In this document: piece by piece, positions 46,131-57,105 of the stretch
Layout: each line of letters starts with the position of its first letter
Numbering within the stretch: the stretch's first letter is position 1
Assembly: GCA_021018995.1 (NCBI GenBank)
Contig: CM037587.1
Coordinates: 58,998,104-59,062,103 of the forward strand
Direction of reading: 5' to 3'
Origin: Chloranthus sessilifolius
Taxonomy: Eukaryota; Streptophyta; Magnoliopsida; Chloranthales; Chloranthaceae
Length of the DNA: 64,000 nucleotides
Notes under the pieces: model-generated
Database searches by the model: none
The model's input: the letters and a program-made list of their open reading frames with translations, nothing else
Told to the model about the DNA's origin: nothing
Translations under genes and position numbers: made by a program

Positions 46131-46490
46131 GTGATGACGACGAACATTGTTTACCCCCAGGCCAATACCAATGCCCCCCCGATACAACTCCAGGTTACAC
46201 AACCACCCCAGACCCGTTTCGAGCAAGTACCAAGGCTAAGCAATGGACCAAGAGCCCCGTTTACCCCGGAACAGATAAAAGCACGCTTCGAACGAGTATT
46301 CACCCCGTTGGGGCAATCCTTGAGTGTCTTACTGCCGGTGTTACTACAGAAAGGCCTGGTCAATTTGCTCCAATCTCACCCCCCGCCCCACCCAATACCA
46401 AGGAATTATGATCCGAATCTGCATTGCAATTTCCACCAGGGACCGGGTCACCCTATGGACCGGTGCTTCCCGTTAAAGCACGCGGTCTAA
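46131..46490 (+). pseudogene. Gag C-terminal part with zinc knuckle
   Basis: The frame carries FTPLGQSLSVLLPVLLQKGL and ends in the lineage-typical nucleic-acid-binding motif CNFHQGPGHPMDRCFPLKHA (about 46420-46485). A stop follows immediately. It is separated from the core by frameshifts. Confidence 0.75.
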
Positions 46491-46499
46491 GATCTGATA

Positions 46500-47760
46500 G
46501 AGGCGGGAAAGATCATACCCCCGCCACTTCCCCAAGGGCAGAACCAGAATATCCATCAAGCCCCTCTACCACCGCACCCAAGAGGCCCCAAGCCTAACAT
46601 ACATTGGATAGAGGAAGAAGAAGAAGAGTTTGACCCCTCAGATTATATTAGCAATCAGGAGGAATTTTTTCTCCCCAGGTCAAACGAAGATGAACTATTT
46701 GCTGGGGTGATCGAGCCACTGTATCTTGTCGATTATTTTCCCACACCAGCTTGCCAAGAGGAGCCCTTAGATTTAGGGCAGTTATTTTCCACCCCCGCTC
46801 CCGCCTATCAAATCCAAACGGCACACACTTGCAATCATCATATCCAACCCACGCCCAATTCATCCCATACACCCCTCCGTCACACATAAATCATCCTATT
46901 CCTTACGCAATTCCGCCATCCCCATATTATCCTACCCCATACATGCCCTCAAGTCCCTCCACCCAATACAATGCTCCGCCATCCTCAAGTTACCCCATGC
47001 CATACATGCCTTCAAGTCCCGCCACCCAATTTACCCCATACACCCCTCCATCACCCCCAAATTACCCCGCTCCATGCACCACTCCGTCATCCTCAATCTA
47101 TCCCATTTCATCCACCAACCCATCATCATTCCACCATGCCACAACCCCTTTATATCCCCCCAATCCACCCACTACCCCGCCATGTCCCGATCATCCCGCT
47201 CAATGCACAACTCCATCGCCCCCAATTTCCCCACTTCATCCACAAACCCGCTACCATCCCATTATACCTCCCCATATACAAATACTTCATACCCCCATCA
47301 TCCCGCACCCACCACACCTCAAACGTCTCCCCATCCCTCCAGCCCAGTCACACTCCCGCCATCCCTTCGCTATTTTGGCCCTAATCCAACTCCACCACCA
47401 CCCGGACAAGCAAACCCTCACCCAATCCCCTCATCACCCAATCACCACTGGTCCTACCATGCTCAGGTAACACCAGTACAAGCCCCCTCCGTGCCTATCA
47501 CTCCAATTTCGTCAATCCCCCCCACTACCATTCCACCCCCCATTGGAGTTAACTTGGTCGGACCCGAGAAACCAGTATATCCGGTCCAATCCTCCCCGGA
47601 ATCCTCAAGCACCCCATTTCTCATCCCAAAACTTGCTTATGACCTGCATCAGGTACCTTTGAGCTATGAACAGACGGACATGAATGCCGGGTGCAACCAA
47701 GAAGAGGCTGTTGAATTTGTTACTTGATCGAGCCGGATTTCTGCCCAGCAAGAAGCATCA
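46500..47760 (+). pseudogene. Proline-rich linker between gag and protease
   Basis: Several overlapping frames are dominated by Pro, His, Thr and Tyr (for example YPMPYMPSSPATQ). The sequence is C-rich on the + strand and tandem-repeat-like. The last 80 codons (SFPIPKLAYDLHQVPLSYEQ-like, then a Gln/Glu-rich stretch) lead into the protease frame. A TGA at about 47725 separates them. Confidence 0.45.
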
Positions 47761-47820
47761 GGGGCAGTCAGAGGAGAAGAAAAGAAGAAAGAACAGGCCA
47801 TAGGAAATCCCTTTGAAAAA

Positions 47821-49158
47821 ATGGCCAGGGAACATATACTCGAGACACAGCTCAAGAGAACGCCCGCACATATTACCGTGTGGGATTTATTGATCACGTC
47901 TCCACTCCACTTTCAAGCCTTAATGGGAGCGCTCAAGGACGCGCATGTCTCCACCCATGTAACTCCGGATGAACTAGGGGAAATAATAGGGCAAGTGTTG
48001 GCCCCAAATGCCATCTCTTTCACCGATGCAGACCTACCGATCGAGGGGAATGACCATTCTAAACCCCTGAATATAACAGTGGAAGTAGGGAACTTGGTGG
48101 TACCGTTGGTCCTGATCGACAACGGGTCGGCGCTGAACGTATGCCCTCTAAGGACGGCAATCAAAATTGGGGCGAACCCCGACACCTTCCGGCCATCCAT
48201 ATCAAGCGCATGGGGATTCGACAACACTAGAAGGGAAATCATAGGAGAAGTAGACCTTGACCTGATCCTTGGACCGCAAACCTTCCCCACCCCCTTTCAA
48301 GTGATGGACATCAAGTCTACCTTCAATCTGCTATTGGGTCAGCCATGGATACATAAGCTCGGAGCAATACCATCTACTCTACACCAAAAGCTCCGATTTA
48401 TCTCAGAAGGAAAAATTGTCACCATCTTAGGTGAGAGCAGAGAAGACATGGGGAAGAGCGCTCTGCACATTGAGAATCTGAAAGTGCTGAATATACCGCA
48501 CACAGCTAAGGATGCCGATCTCCATCGATTTGAGTATGACTTCTCGAATGTTACCCTCGAACCAACTGAAAAGACCCCGAATAAAACTGGAGGAGGAATG
48601 GATGCAGCTGTGTTCATGCTCCACAGATGGGGCCATCAAAAAGGGAAAGGACTGGGCCCGCGCCTTCAAGGAAGAAGAGACCCCGTCAAGGCCAAGGGGA
48701 AACAAACTAAATTCAGCTTAGGCTGTAGGCCCAGAGAAGAGGAAGTCAGAGAAGCCAAGGAGAAGATGAAAGCCGCAGCAGCCGCCAAGGCCAGAGGAAT
48801 CATCTTGGAAGAGGAACCTCACGCTCGCCCCCACATCCGTGAAACCTTTGTGAGCGCCGGGGTAGTAAAAATTGATCTGAATGGGGAGACGAGGGTAACC
48901 CCACATAAGCCTACTGCAATCCACCCCACCAATCCCTACATCATCCCCCCAGATTTTGAAATGGACTTAGCCGCCCTTTCCTTGTTTGAGGAAGAAGTGC
49001 CCCGATCCACCCCTCACTTCAGCACCAACCACTCTGGGCCCCTCCTAACCGTAGAGGATAAGGTCCCGGAGGATCCCTCTGTAAATATGTTGGGGGAAGA
49101 AATGCAAGAGCCTACCGATGCCGCTCCTGATCAAAGAGGTAAAGGCCAAGCTTCGCAG
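47821..49158 (+). CDS. Retrotransposon aspartic protease with G-patch (Ogre-type), exon before intron
   Basis: The frame is open from ATG 47821 (and a few codons upstream) for more than 440 codons. At about residue 100 is VLIDNGSALNVCPL, the pepsin-like active site in the DNGSALN form typical of Tat/Ogre. LLGQPWIHKLGAIPSTLHQK is the usual region downstream of the flap. A G-patch follows (about 48595-48690: GGGMDAAVFMLHRWGHQKGK and GLGPRLQG), a nucleic-acid-binding module characteristic of these proteases. The protease would cut the gag-pol polyprotein. The frame closes at 49246-49248, but a donor GCAG/GTGAGTAA at 49158/49159 would splice into RT. Confidence 0.85.
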
Positions 49159-49306
49159 GTGAGTAACTGGGCATCCTTGCCCCAACTCTTGAGAGCCACC
49201 AAATGCCATGAAAGTGGCACCGACTCTAAAAAAAAAAACAACCTATAAAAAGTGAGTTAGCCTCTGGACCACTCTACCTTGTATATATAGAGATCCACCT
49301 CGCCAG
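49159..49306 (+). other. Putative intron between protease and reverse transcriptase
   Basis: Donor GTGAGTAA and acceptor CTCGCCAG bound 148 bp. Both sides are phase 0, so splicing joins ...GQASQ to GLTSEKIQKII and removes the stop at 49246. Introns at this place are known in Ogre-type elements. The acceptor is the best of several possible by eye. Confidence 0.6.
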
Positions 49307-51351
49307 GGGCTAACCTCCGAAAAAATACAAAAGATCATAAAAATAGAAAAAATACCAATTCCAAAAATATTGTCCTTTAAAATTCCCAATAAAGTTAAAA
49401 TCAATGTCGTGATACCCATCCCACGTGAAGCCAACCCCTTCCCTGTAGAAATACAAGAAGAGGTAGGAGTCATGAGTCTGGAAGAGGAAGGCCAAACCGA
49501 CGAGCTCCTCAATGAGCTCCTTAAACAATTTGCCGATTTTGAGCATGGCCCTACCCCGATCGTCGAAGAGACGGAGGACGTCAATTTGGGCACCACAGAT
49601 TCCCAGAATTACCAAAATTGGAATGTCGCTGTCCCCTGAGGAGAGGAAAGGTATGATAGACTTCCTTCGGTCATACCAAGACGTCTTCGCATGGTCGTAT
49701 GAAGACATGCCTGGTTTGGATACCGATCTGGTTAAGCATGAGTTGCCACTCTACCCCGATGTTAAGCCGGTGAAACAGAAGCTGAGACGACTCCGACCCG
49801 AATGGATGTTGAAGGTGAAAGATGAGGTCATTAAACAGTATGACGCAGGTTTCTTCATGGTATCCAAGTACCCGCAGTGGCTAGCCAATATCGTCCCTGT
49901 ACCAAAGAAGGATGGAAAGGTTCGAATGTGTATCGACTTCCGAAATCTCAACAAGGCGAGCCCTAAGGATGATTTCCCACTGCCACACATCGACATCTTG
50001 GTCGATAACACTGCAAAGCACGAGATGCTCTCATTTATGGATGGATTCTCATGATATAATCAGATAAAGATGGCAGAGGTTGATCGCGAGAAGACAACGT
50101 TCATTACCCCCTGGGGAACCTTCTGCTACAAAGTAATGCCATTCGAACTGAAGAATGCTGGGGCAACCTATCAAAGAGCAATGACGGCCCTGTTCCACAA
50201 CATGATGCATCGAGAGATCGAAGTATACGTCGACGACATGATTGCCAAATCACCAGAAAGGGAGGACCACTTGATAAACCTTTAGAAGCTATTCGAGAGG
50301 TTGAGAAAATACAGATTGTGGTTGAATCCCCAGAAATGCGCGTTTGGCTCTATGTTCGGAAAGCTATTGGGCTTTATTGTCAGTAGGAGAGGGATCGAGG
50401 TCGATCCGACCAAGATCAAGGCCATCACTGAGATGCCACCACCATGTACAGAGAAGGAAGTTAGAGGCTTCTTAGGTAGGATCCAGTACATCAGCCAATT
50501 CATCGCACAGTTAACTCCGATATGCACACCAATCTTCAAGCTACTGAGAAAGGACTCACCAGTTGAGTGGAATGATGACTGCCAGGCTGCATTCGACAAG
50601 ATTAAAGGTTATCTCCTGAAACCTCTGATATTGGTACCACCCGTACCCGATAAACCCCTGATAATGTACTGGTCCACGACTAAGTTTTCCATGGGCTGTG
50701 TGTTAGGACAGCAAGATGAGACGGGAAGAAGAGAGCAGGCCATCTATTACCTAAGCAAGAAATTCACTGATTACGAGACGCGCTATTCTCATCTGGAGAA
50801 AGCATGCCTGGCGCTCGTTTGGGCTACTCAGAGACTTCGACACTACCTGTTATCCCAGGCCATTCTACTTCTAGCACGGATGGATCCGTTGAAGTACCTA
50901 TTCGAGAAACCTACTCTCACTGGCCGAACCGCACGTTGGCAACTACTCCTATCCGAGTTTGACATTACTTATGTCATCCAGAAGTCGATTAAGGGGCAAG
51001 CACTCACCGATCATCTTGCTGAGAACCCTCTGCCGAACTATGAGCCTCTAAGGACCAAATTCCCCGATGAAGACATTTTGTTCATGACCGATGAGGATAC
51101 AGAGGAAACGGAAGAGCCCTGGGTAATGCACTTCGATGGGGCATCACATGTTGATGACCAGGGAGTTGGCGCCATTCTTATCTCACCAAAAGGATTCCAT
51201 ATACCCATCTCAATCAAATTGAACTTCCCATGCACCAACAATATGGCCGAGTATGAGGCCTGTACAGCTGGTTTACAAGCAGCTCTTGATCTAAATATAA
51301 CTCACCTCAGGGTCTTTGGAGATTCACAGTTAATTATATGCCAAATTGATG
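49307..51351 (+). pseudogene. Reverse transcriptase/RNase H, tandem copy 1 (YVDD, truncated)
   Basis: After the intron the frame gives KIPNKVKINVVIPIPREANP and a connector, then a frameshift near 49600. The RT domain follows: KQKLRRLRPEWM, VPVPKKDGKVRMCIDFRNLN, MDGFS-stop-YNQIKM (TGA in place of GGA at about 50052), and the catalytic YVDDMIAKS (about 50225). A TAG at 50283-50285 interrupts it, then LGRIQYISQFIAQLTPIC. RNase H has MHFDGASH, AEYEAC and GDSQLIICQ, but is cut at 51351 before its last catalytic block. In an intact element RT copies RNA to cDNA and RNase H degrades the RNA. Confidence 0.88.
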
Positions 51352-53575
51352 TCCGAAAAAATACAAAAGATCATAAAAATAGAAAAAATACCAATTCCAA
51401 AAATATTGTCCTTTAAAATTCCCAATAAAGTTAAAATCAATGTCGTGATACCCATCCCACGTGAAGCCAACCCCTTCCCTGTAGAAATACAAGAAGAGGT
51501 AGGAGTCATGAGTCTGGACGAGGAAGGCCAAACCGACGAGCTCCTCAATGAGCTCCTTAAACAATTTGCCGATTTTGAGCATGGCCCTACCCCGATCGTC
51601 GAAGAGACGGAGGACGTCAATTTGGGCACCACAGATTCCTAGAATTACCAAAATTGGAATGTCGCTGTCCCCTGAGGAGAGGAAAGGTATGATAGACTTC
51701 CTTCGGTCATACCAAGACGTCTTCGCATGGTCGTATGAAGACATGCCTGGTTTGGATACCGATCTGGTTAAGCATGAGTTGCCACTCTACCCCGATGTTA
51801 AGCCGGTGAAACAGAAGCTGAGACGACTCCGACCCGAATGGATGCTGAAGGTGAAAGATGAGGTCATTAAACAGTATGACGCAGGTTTCTTCATGGTATC
51901 CAAGTACCCGCAGTGGCTAGCCAATATCGTCCCTGTACCAAAGAAGGATGGAAAGGTTCGAATGTGTATCGACTTCCGAAATCTCAACAAGGCGAGCCCT
52001 AAGGATGATTTCCCACTGCCACACATTGACATCTTGGTCGATAACACTGCAAAGCACGAGATGCTCTCATTTATGGATGGATTCTCAGGATATAATCAGA
52101 TAAAGATGGCAGAGGTTGATCGCGAGAAGACAGCGTTCATTACCCCCTGGGGAACCTTCTGCTACAAAGTAATGCCATTCGAATCAAGAATCTTTGGGGC
52201 AACCTATCAAAGAGCAATGACGGCCCTGTTCCACGACATGATGCACCGAGAGATCGAAGTATACGTCGACGCCATGATTGCCAAATCACCAGAAAGGGAG
52301 GACCACTTGATAAACCTTTAGAAGCTATTCGAGAGGTTGAGAAAATACAGATTGTGGTTGAATCCCCAGAAATGCGCGTTTGGCTCTATGTTCGGAAAGC
52401 TATTGGGCTTTATTGTCAGTAGGAGAGGGATCGAGGTCGATCCGACCAAGATCAAGGCCATCACTGAGATGCCACCACCATCTACAGAGAAGGAAGTTAG
52501 AGGCTTCTTAGGTAGGATCCAGTACATCAGCCAATTCATCGCACAGTTAACTCCGATATGCACACCAATCTTCAAGCTACTGAGAAAGGACTCACCAGTT
52601 GAGTGGAATGATGACTGCCAGGCTGCATTCGACAAGATTAAAGGTTATCTCCTGAAACCTCCGATATTGGTACCACCCGTACCCGATAAACCCCTGATAA
52701 TGTACTGGTCCACGACTGAGTTTTCCATGGGCTGTGTGTTAGGGAGAAGATGAGACGGGAAGAAGAGAGCAGCCATCTATTACCTAAGCAAGAAATTTCG
52801 ACATTACAGACGCTATTCTCATCTGGAGAAAGCATGCCTGGCGCTCGTTTGGGTTACTCAGAGACTTCGACACTACCTGTTATCCCAGGCCGTTCTACTT
52901 CTAGCACGGATGGATCCATTGAAGTACCTATTCGAGAAACCTGCTCTCACTGGCAGAACCGCACGTTGGCAACTACTCCTATCCGAGTTTGACATTACTT
53001 ATGTCACCCAGAAGTCGATTAAGGGGCAAGCACTCACCGATCATCTTGCTGAGAACCCTCTGCCGAACTATGAGCCTCTAAGGACCAAATTCCCCGATGA
53101 AGACATTTTGTTCATGACCGACAAGGATACAGAGGAAACGGAAGAGCCCTGGGTAATGCACTTCGATGGGGCATCGCATGTTGAGGACCAGGGAGTTGGC
53201 GCCATTCTTATCTCACCAAAAGAATTCCATATACCCATCTCAATCAAATTGAACTTCCCATGCACCAATAATATGGCCGAGTATGAGGCCTGTATAGCTG
53301 GTTTACAAGCAGCTCTTGATCTAAATATAACTCACCTCAGGGTCTTTGGAGATTCACAGTTAATTATATGCCAAACCAACGGGGATTGTAAGACCAAGGA
53401 TGAGAAACTGATCCCATACCATGAACATCTGGAGGATCTGATAACTTGCTTTGAGGAAGTCACCTTCTCTTATGTGCCACGAGCAAGAAATCGGTTTGCT
53501 GACGCCCTGGCCACCCTGGCCTCTATGGTTGAGATTCCATATGGAGTGGTGATGAAGCCGATCATGATAGACTAG
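51352..53575 (+). pseudogene. Reverse transcriptase/RNase H, tandem copy 2 (YVDA, complete 3' side)
   Basis: This is a near-identical copy of 49316-51351, extended into the native RNase H end. It shares the frameshift near 51640 and the TAG at 52319-52321, which therefore predate the duplication. It keeps GGA (FSGYNQ), but the catalytic motif reads YVDAMIAKS (GCC for GAC at about 52270). Local changes sit at about 52195 (ESRIFGA for ELKNAGA) and several small indels at 52740-52800. RNase H is complete: FDGAS, EYEAC, GDSQL and RNRFADALATLAS. A TAG at 53573 ends the frame, and reading resumes in the same frame into integrase. Confidence 0.88.
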
Positions 53576-54796
53576 AGGAACGAACCGACTTTCTGTCACC
53601 TGATCGAAGGACCTACGGAGATAGAGGATGAACCACCCTGGTTCTCAGACATCAAGAATTTCCTCGAGATCCAAACTGTCCCGAAAGGAACATCAAAGGT
53701 AGACAAATGCACCATCCAGCGATTGGCAACAAACTATGTCATCTGCGGCGATCTCCTGTATAGACGGTCTCACGACAATATTCTGCTCCGATGCCTAACC
53801 CAGAAAGAAGCGGTTGAGATCATGAAGGAGATTCATGAAGGGGTCTGTGGAGCCCACGTCAGCGGTCACATGCTTGCTAAGAAAATTCTAAGGCAAGGAT
53901 ACTTTTGGACTACTTTGGAGATCGATTGCGTAAGCACGCATGTATGCTACAAATGCCAAGAGCACTCCTAATACACGCTCCGCCATCGACTTGCAGATGG
54001 CCACCCTTTGGCCGTTCACACTGGGTCTCGGTCTTCAAGATCAATCCTAAGGCTTCCAATGGACATCAATTCATCCATGTCGCTGTGGAATACTTTACAA
54101 AATGGGTAGAGGCGTACCCAAAGATATCATCACTGATAATGGTACTAATTTCGCTAATAGGTGCATCCGGGCCTTGTGTGAGCGGTTCAAGATCAAGCAT
54201 CATCGTTCATCCCCGTACAGGCCTCAGACGAATGGAGCAGTAGAGCAGCCAACAAAACTCTGATCCGCATCCTGGAGAAGATGGTAGTTACATACAGAGA
54301 TTGGAGTGAGCAGTTACCCTTCGCACTTTGGGCCTATAGAACGTCTATCCGACCCGCAACAGGGGCAACACCATTCTCCCTTGTGTATGGAACCGAGGCC
54401 GTGCTACCCGTTGAGGTCGAGGTACCGTCATTCCGTATCCTTTTAGAGTCCCATGTACCTGAAGCTGAGAGGGAAAGAGCCCGTTTTGAACAACTAGACT
54501 TGATTGACGAGAAAAGACTCCTAGCCTTATGCCACACTCAGGTCTATCAGAGGAGAATTGCACGTGCTTACAATAAGTGCGTCCGCGGTCGAGACCTGAA
54601 GATAGGAGACACTGTACTGAAGAAAATTTTTCATTCTCTCCACGCCGATCCGAGAGGGAAGTTTAGGCCAAATTGGGAAGGACCCTATGTCATCCGAGAG
54701 GTTCTGTCAGGATACGCTGTTCGCCTCGCCACCATGGACGGAGATCACTTTCCCGAGCCCATCAACGCTGGATACCTCCGTAAGTTCTACTCATAG
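53576..54796 (+). pseudogene. Integrase of the Ogre-type element, damaged
   Basis: The zinc-binding domain (53723-53971) has EIHEGVCGAHVSGHMLAKKI followed by CYKC. The catalytic part reads FKINPKASNGHQFIHVAVEY with FTKWVEAYP, then jumps straight to IITDNGTNFANR. About 25-30 residues normally lying between are missing, and the first catalytic region is frameshifted at about 53990. The C-terminal part (54281-54796) is an intact frame: WAYRTSIRPATGATPFSLVY through GPYVIREVLSGYAVRLATMD and YLRKFYS. The protein would insert cDNA into chromosomes; this copy cannot. Confidence 0.85.
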
Positions 54797-55458
54797 GTCT
54801 TGGGACAAGGTAAGTTTTGATAAAAGTAGATGTGTGACCGCTTAAGGGCCCCATAAAAGAGGCCATCATTTCAAAGTCAAGTGGCAAAAAAAAAAATATT
54901 CCCTGAAAACCTTCACCCCTTTTTGCTACTCACTTCGGGCCAACAACCATTTCTTTCATATACCCCACCCAAAATTCCAAAAAAGAAGAAGAGAAGGGAG
55001 GAAAAATCCAAACCAAAAAAAAGAAGGAGAAGGCGCCCCCCAAAAAAAAAAAGGGCAACAAAGAAAAAGAGGGGTACCAAAAAAAAAAAAAAAAAAACAA
55101 AAAATCCCAAAAAAATGAATGATGACTGGGGCATAAAAAGCCCCCCAAAAGAAAAAGGAGTCCTCGAATCTAGAAATCACCCCAAACTTAGATCCAAATC
55201 CCCAGAAAAACCCAACCTGTTTGAACCCCAACCACATTACAACCCGGAAGAAAGCCCTCTTTAAGGTCCACAAGCGGTTATAACATCTACTGCATCAGAA
55301 CAAGCCGAATTAACAAACCACACAGAACTTCATTCAGCCGGCTATGATGGAATCGACGCCCATGTCGTGGCTTTCTGATTCTTGAGAGAAAAGAAAAAAA
55401 GAAAAAAAAAGAGAAAAAAAAATAGAGAAGGAAAAAAAACAATTTGAGTTCAAAGCAA
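54797..55458. other. A-rich untranslated region after integrase
   Basis: Purine-rich, with poly-A tracts. A lysine-rich frame at 54881-55264 follows from the A-tracts and is not supported as a gene. Confidence 0.55.
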
Positions 55459-55660
55459 GACGGACGTGGTGAAAACCCGAAAGGGCGCCACGGGTAAAAA
55501 CAACGAACTCACGTGGACCAGGTGAAAACCTGAAATGGCACTTGGGGTAAGAGAGCGAACCCATGGACGTGGTGAAAACCCGAAAGGGCGCTACGGGTAA
55601 AAACAGGGATGACAGGCATGGCGAAAACCCGTCTTGGGCGCTATGAGTAAAAAATGTCAA
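55459..55660. repeat. Four-unit repeat with GTGAAAACCCGAAAGGGCGC
   Basis: Units of about 50 bp begin near 55463, 55510, 55563 and 55616: GGACGTGGTGAAAACCCGAA, then GGGCGC and ACGGGTAAAAAC. Units 1 and 3 are nearly identical; 2 and 4 are diverged. Confidence 0.85.
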
Positions 55661-55920
55661 GAAAAGAGAGATTAGGAGAAGATCTGTCCTAGCCCGCCTA
55701 TTTCAGTTTGGATCCCTTAAGCCTCTTCTCCCCTTTGATGGGCCACTCCTGTTGGAAATTGGATCGGATCCCAATCAAGTATGTCGTCTCTACCTGCATG
55801 TCTGACGATGACCAAAAGGAAAGAGAGGAACCAATCCGGGTGACTAATCTTCCCATGTTTAAAGGAAAACCTGCCTCACCAATGGTTCACCATGCTCAAA
55901 ATAGGACCCACCGTTTGGCT

Positions 55921-56770
55921 CCATAAAAAACCTCACCCTGTGAGGAAGAAAATTCCAAAAAAGATAATAGATTTCCCTTTCCCATAAAAAACCTCACCCT
56001 GTGAGGAAGAAAATTTCAAAAAAGATAATAGATTTCCCTTTCCCATAAAAAACCTCACCCTGTGAGGAAGAAAATTCCAAAAAAGATAATAGATTTTCCT
56101 TTCCCATAAAAAACCTCACCCTGTGAGGAAGAAAATTCTAAAAAAGATAATAGATTTCCCTTTCCCATAAAAAACCTCACCCTGTGAGGAAGAAAATTCC
56201 AAAAAAAAGATAATAGATTCCCTTTCCCATAAAAAAAAAAAACCTCATCCTGTGAGGAAGAAAATTCTAAAAAAGATAATAGATTTCCCTTTTCCATAAA
56301 AGACCTCACCCTGTGAGGAAGAAAATTTCAAAAAAGATGATAGATTTCCCTTTCCCATAAAAAACCTCACCCTGTGAGGAAGAAAATTCTAAAAAGAAAA
56401 GAAATTTCCCTTTTCCACATGAAGCCTCACCCTGTGAGGAAGAAAATTCCAAAAAGAAAATAGATTTCCCTTTTCCACAAAAAGCCTCACACTGCGGAGG
56501 AGAAAATTTTAAAAAAAGAAAATAGATTTTCCTTTTCCACAAGAAGCCTCACCCTGTGAGGAAGAAAATTCCAAAAAGAAAATAGATTTTCCTTTTCCAC
56601 AAAAAGACTCACACTGCGGAGGAGAAAATTTCAAGAAAAGAAAATAGATTTCCCTTTTCCACAAAAAGCCTCACCCTGTGAGGAAGAAAATTCCAAAAAA
56701 GAAAATAGATTTCCCTTTTCCATAAAAAGCCTCACCCTGTGAGGAAGAAAATTCCAAAAAAAAAAGGGAG
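55921..56770. repeat. Minisatellite, about 14 units of about 61 bp, each with a small hairpin
   Basis: Head-to-tail units read CCATAAAAAACCTCACCCTG then TGAGGAAGAAAATTCC, A-tract, ATAGATTTCCCTTTT. CTCAC-CCT-GTGAG forms a 5-bp-arm hairpin in most units. Two subtypes alternate toward the right end (CCCTGTGAGG and CACTGCGGAGG). It lies between integrase and the antisense genes. Confidence 0.93.
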
Positions 56771-57105
56771 AAATCCCACTAAAAAAAAAAGAAAAGAAAA
56801 AAAAATCCCCATAAAAAGTCTTACATTGCAGAATTATAAAAAGAAAAACAAGAGCGCATGTATAGATTCCATTCCCTTCATTTACAAGTGTTGCCCGCTG
56901 AGTGTCACGCCCCAAAAAGATAACGACATGACACTTTCTATTTTTGCTGCTTTCTTTACAACAAAAGGCAAAACCCAAAATGTATATAGCTGTGTATATA
57001 TGAAAAAGAAGAAGAAAAGAACAGAAAAAGATAACCCACAAAGAGATCTCTGATAGGGGGCTTTTCCCCCCCGTGTATATGATCTATGATATGTGCAGGA
57101 ACAGG

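Noticed and set aside
47913-48924. Minus-strand ORFs opposite the protease
   Set aside because: Shadows of the protease frame with no recognisable motif.
54881-55264. Lysine-rich ORF after integrase
   Set aside because: It is produced by A-tracts; there is no domain, and the minus-strand Phe-rich ORFs over it are the mirror artefact.
55921-56770. CRISPR-like array
   Set aside because: Units are contiguous without unique spacers, and the context is a plant retrotransposon.
56055-57041. Minus-strand ORFs with repeated Phe/Gly-Lys-Gly-Asn peptides
   Set aside because: They are translations of the 61-bp minisatellite; unit length variation breaks the frame repeatedly.
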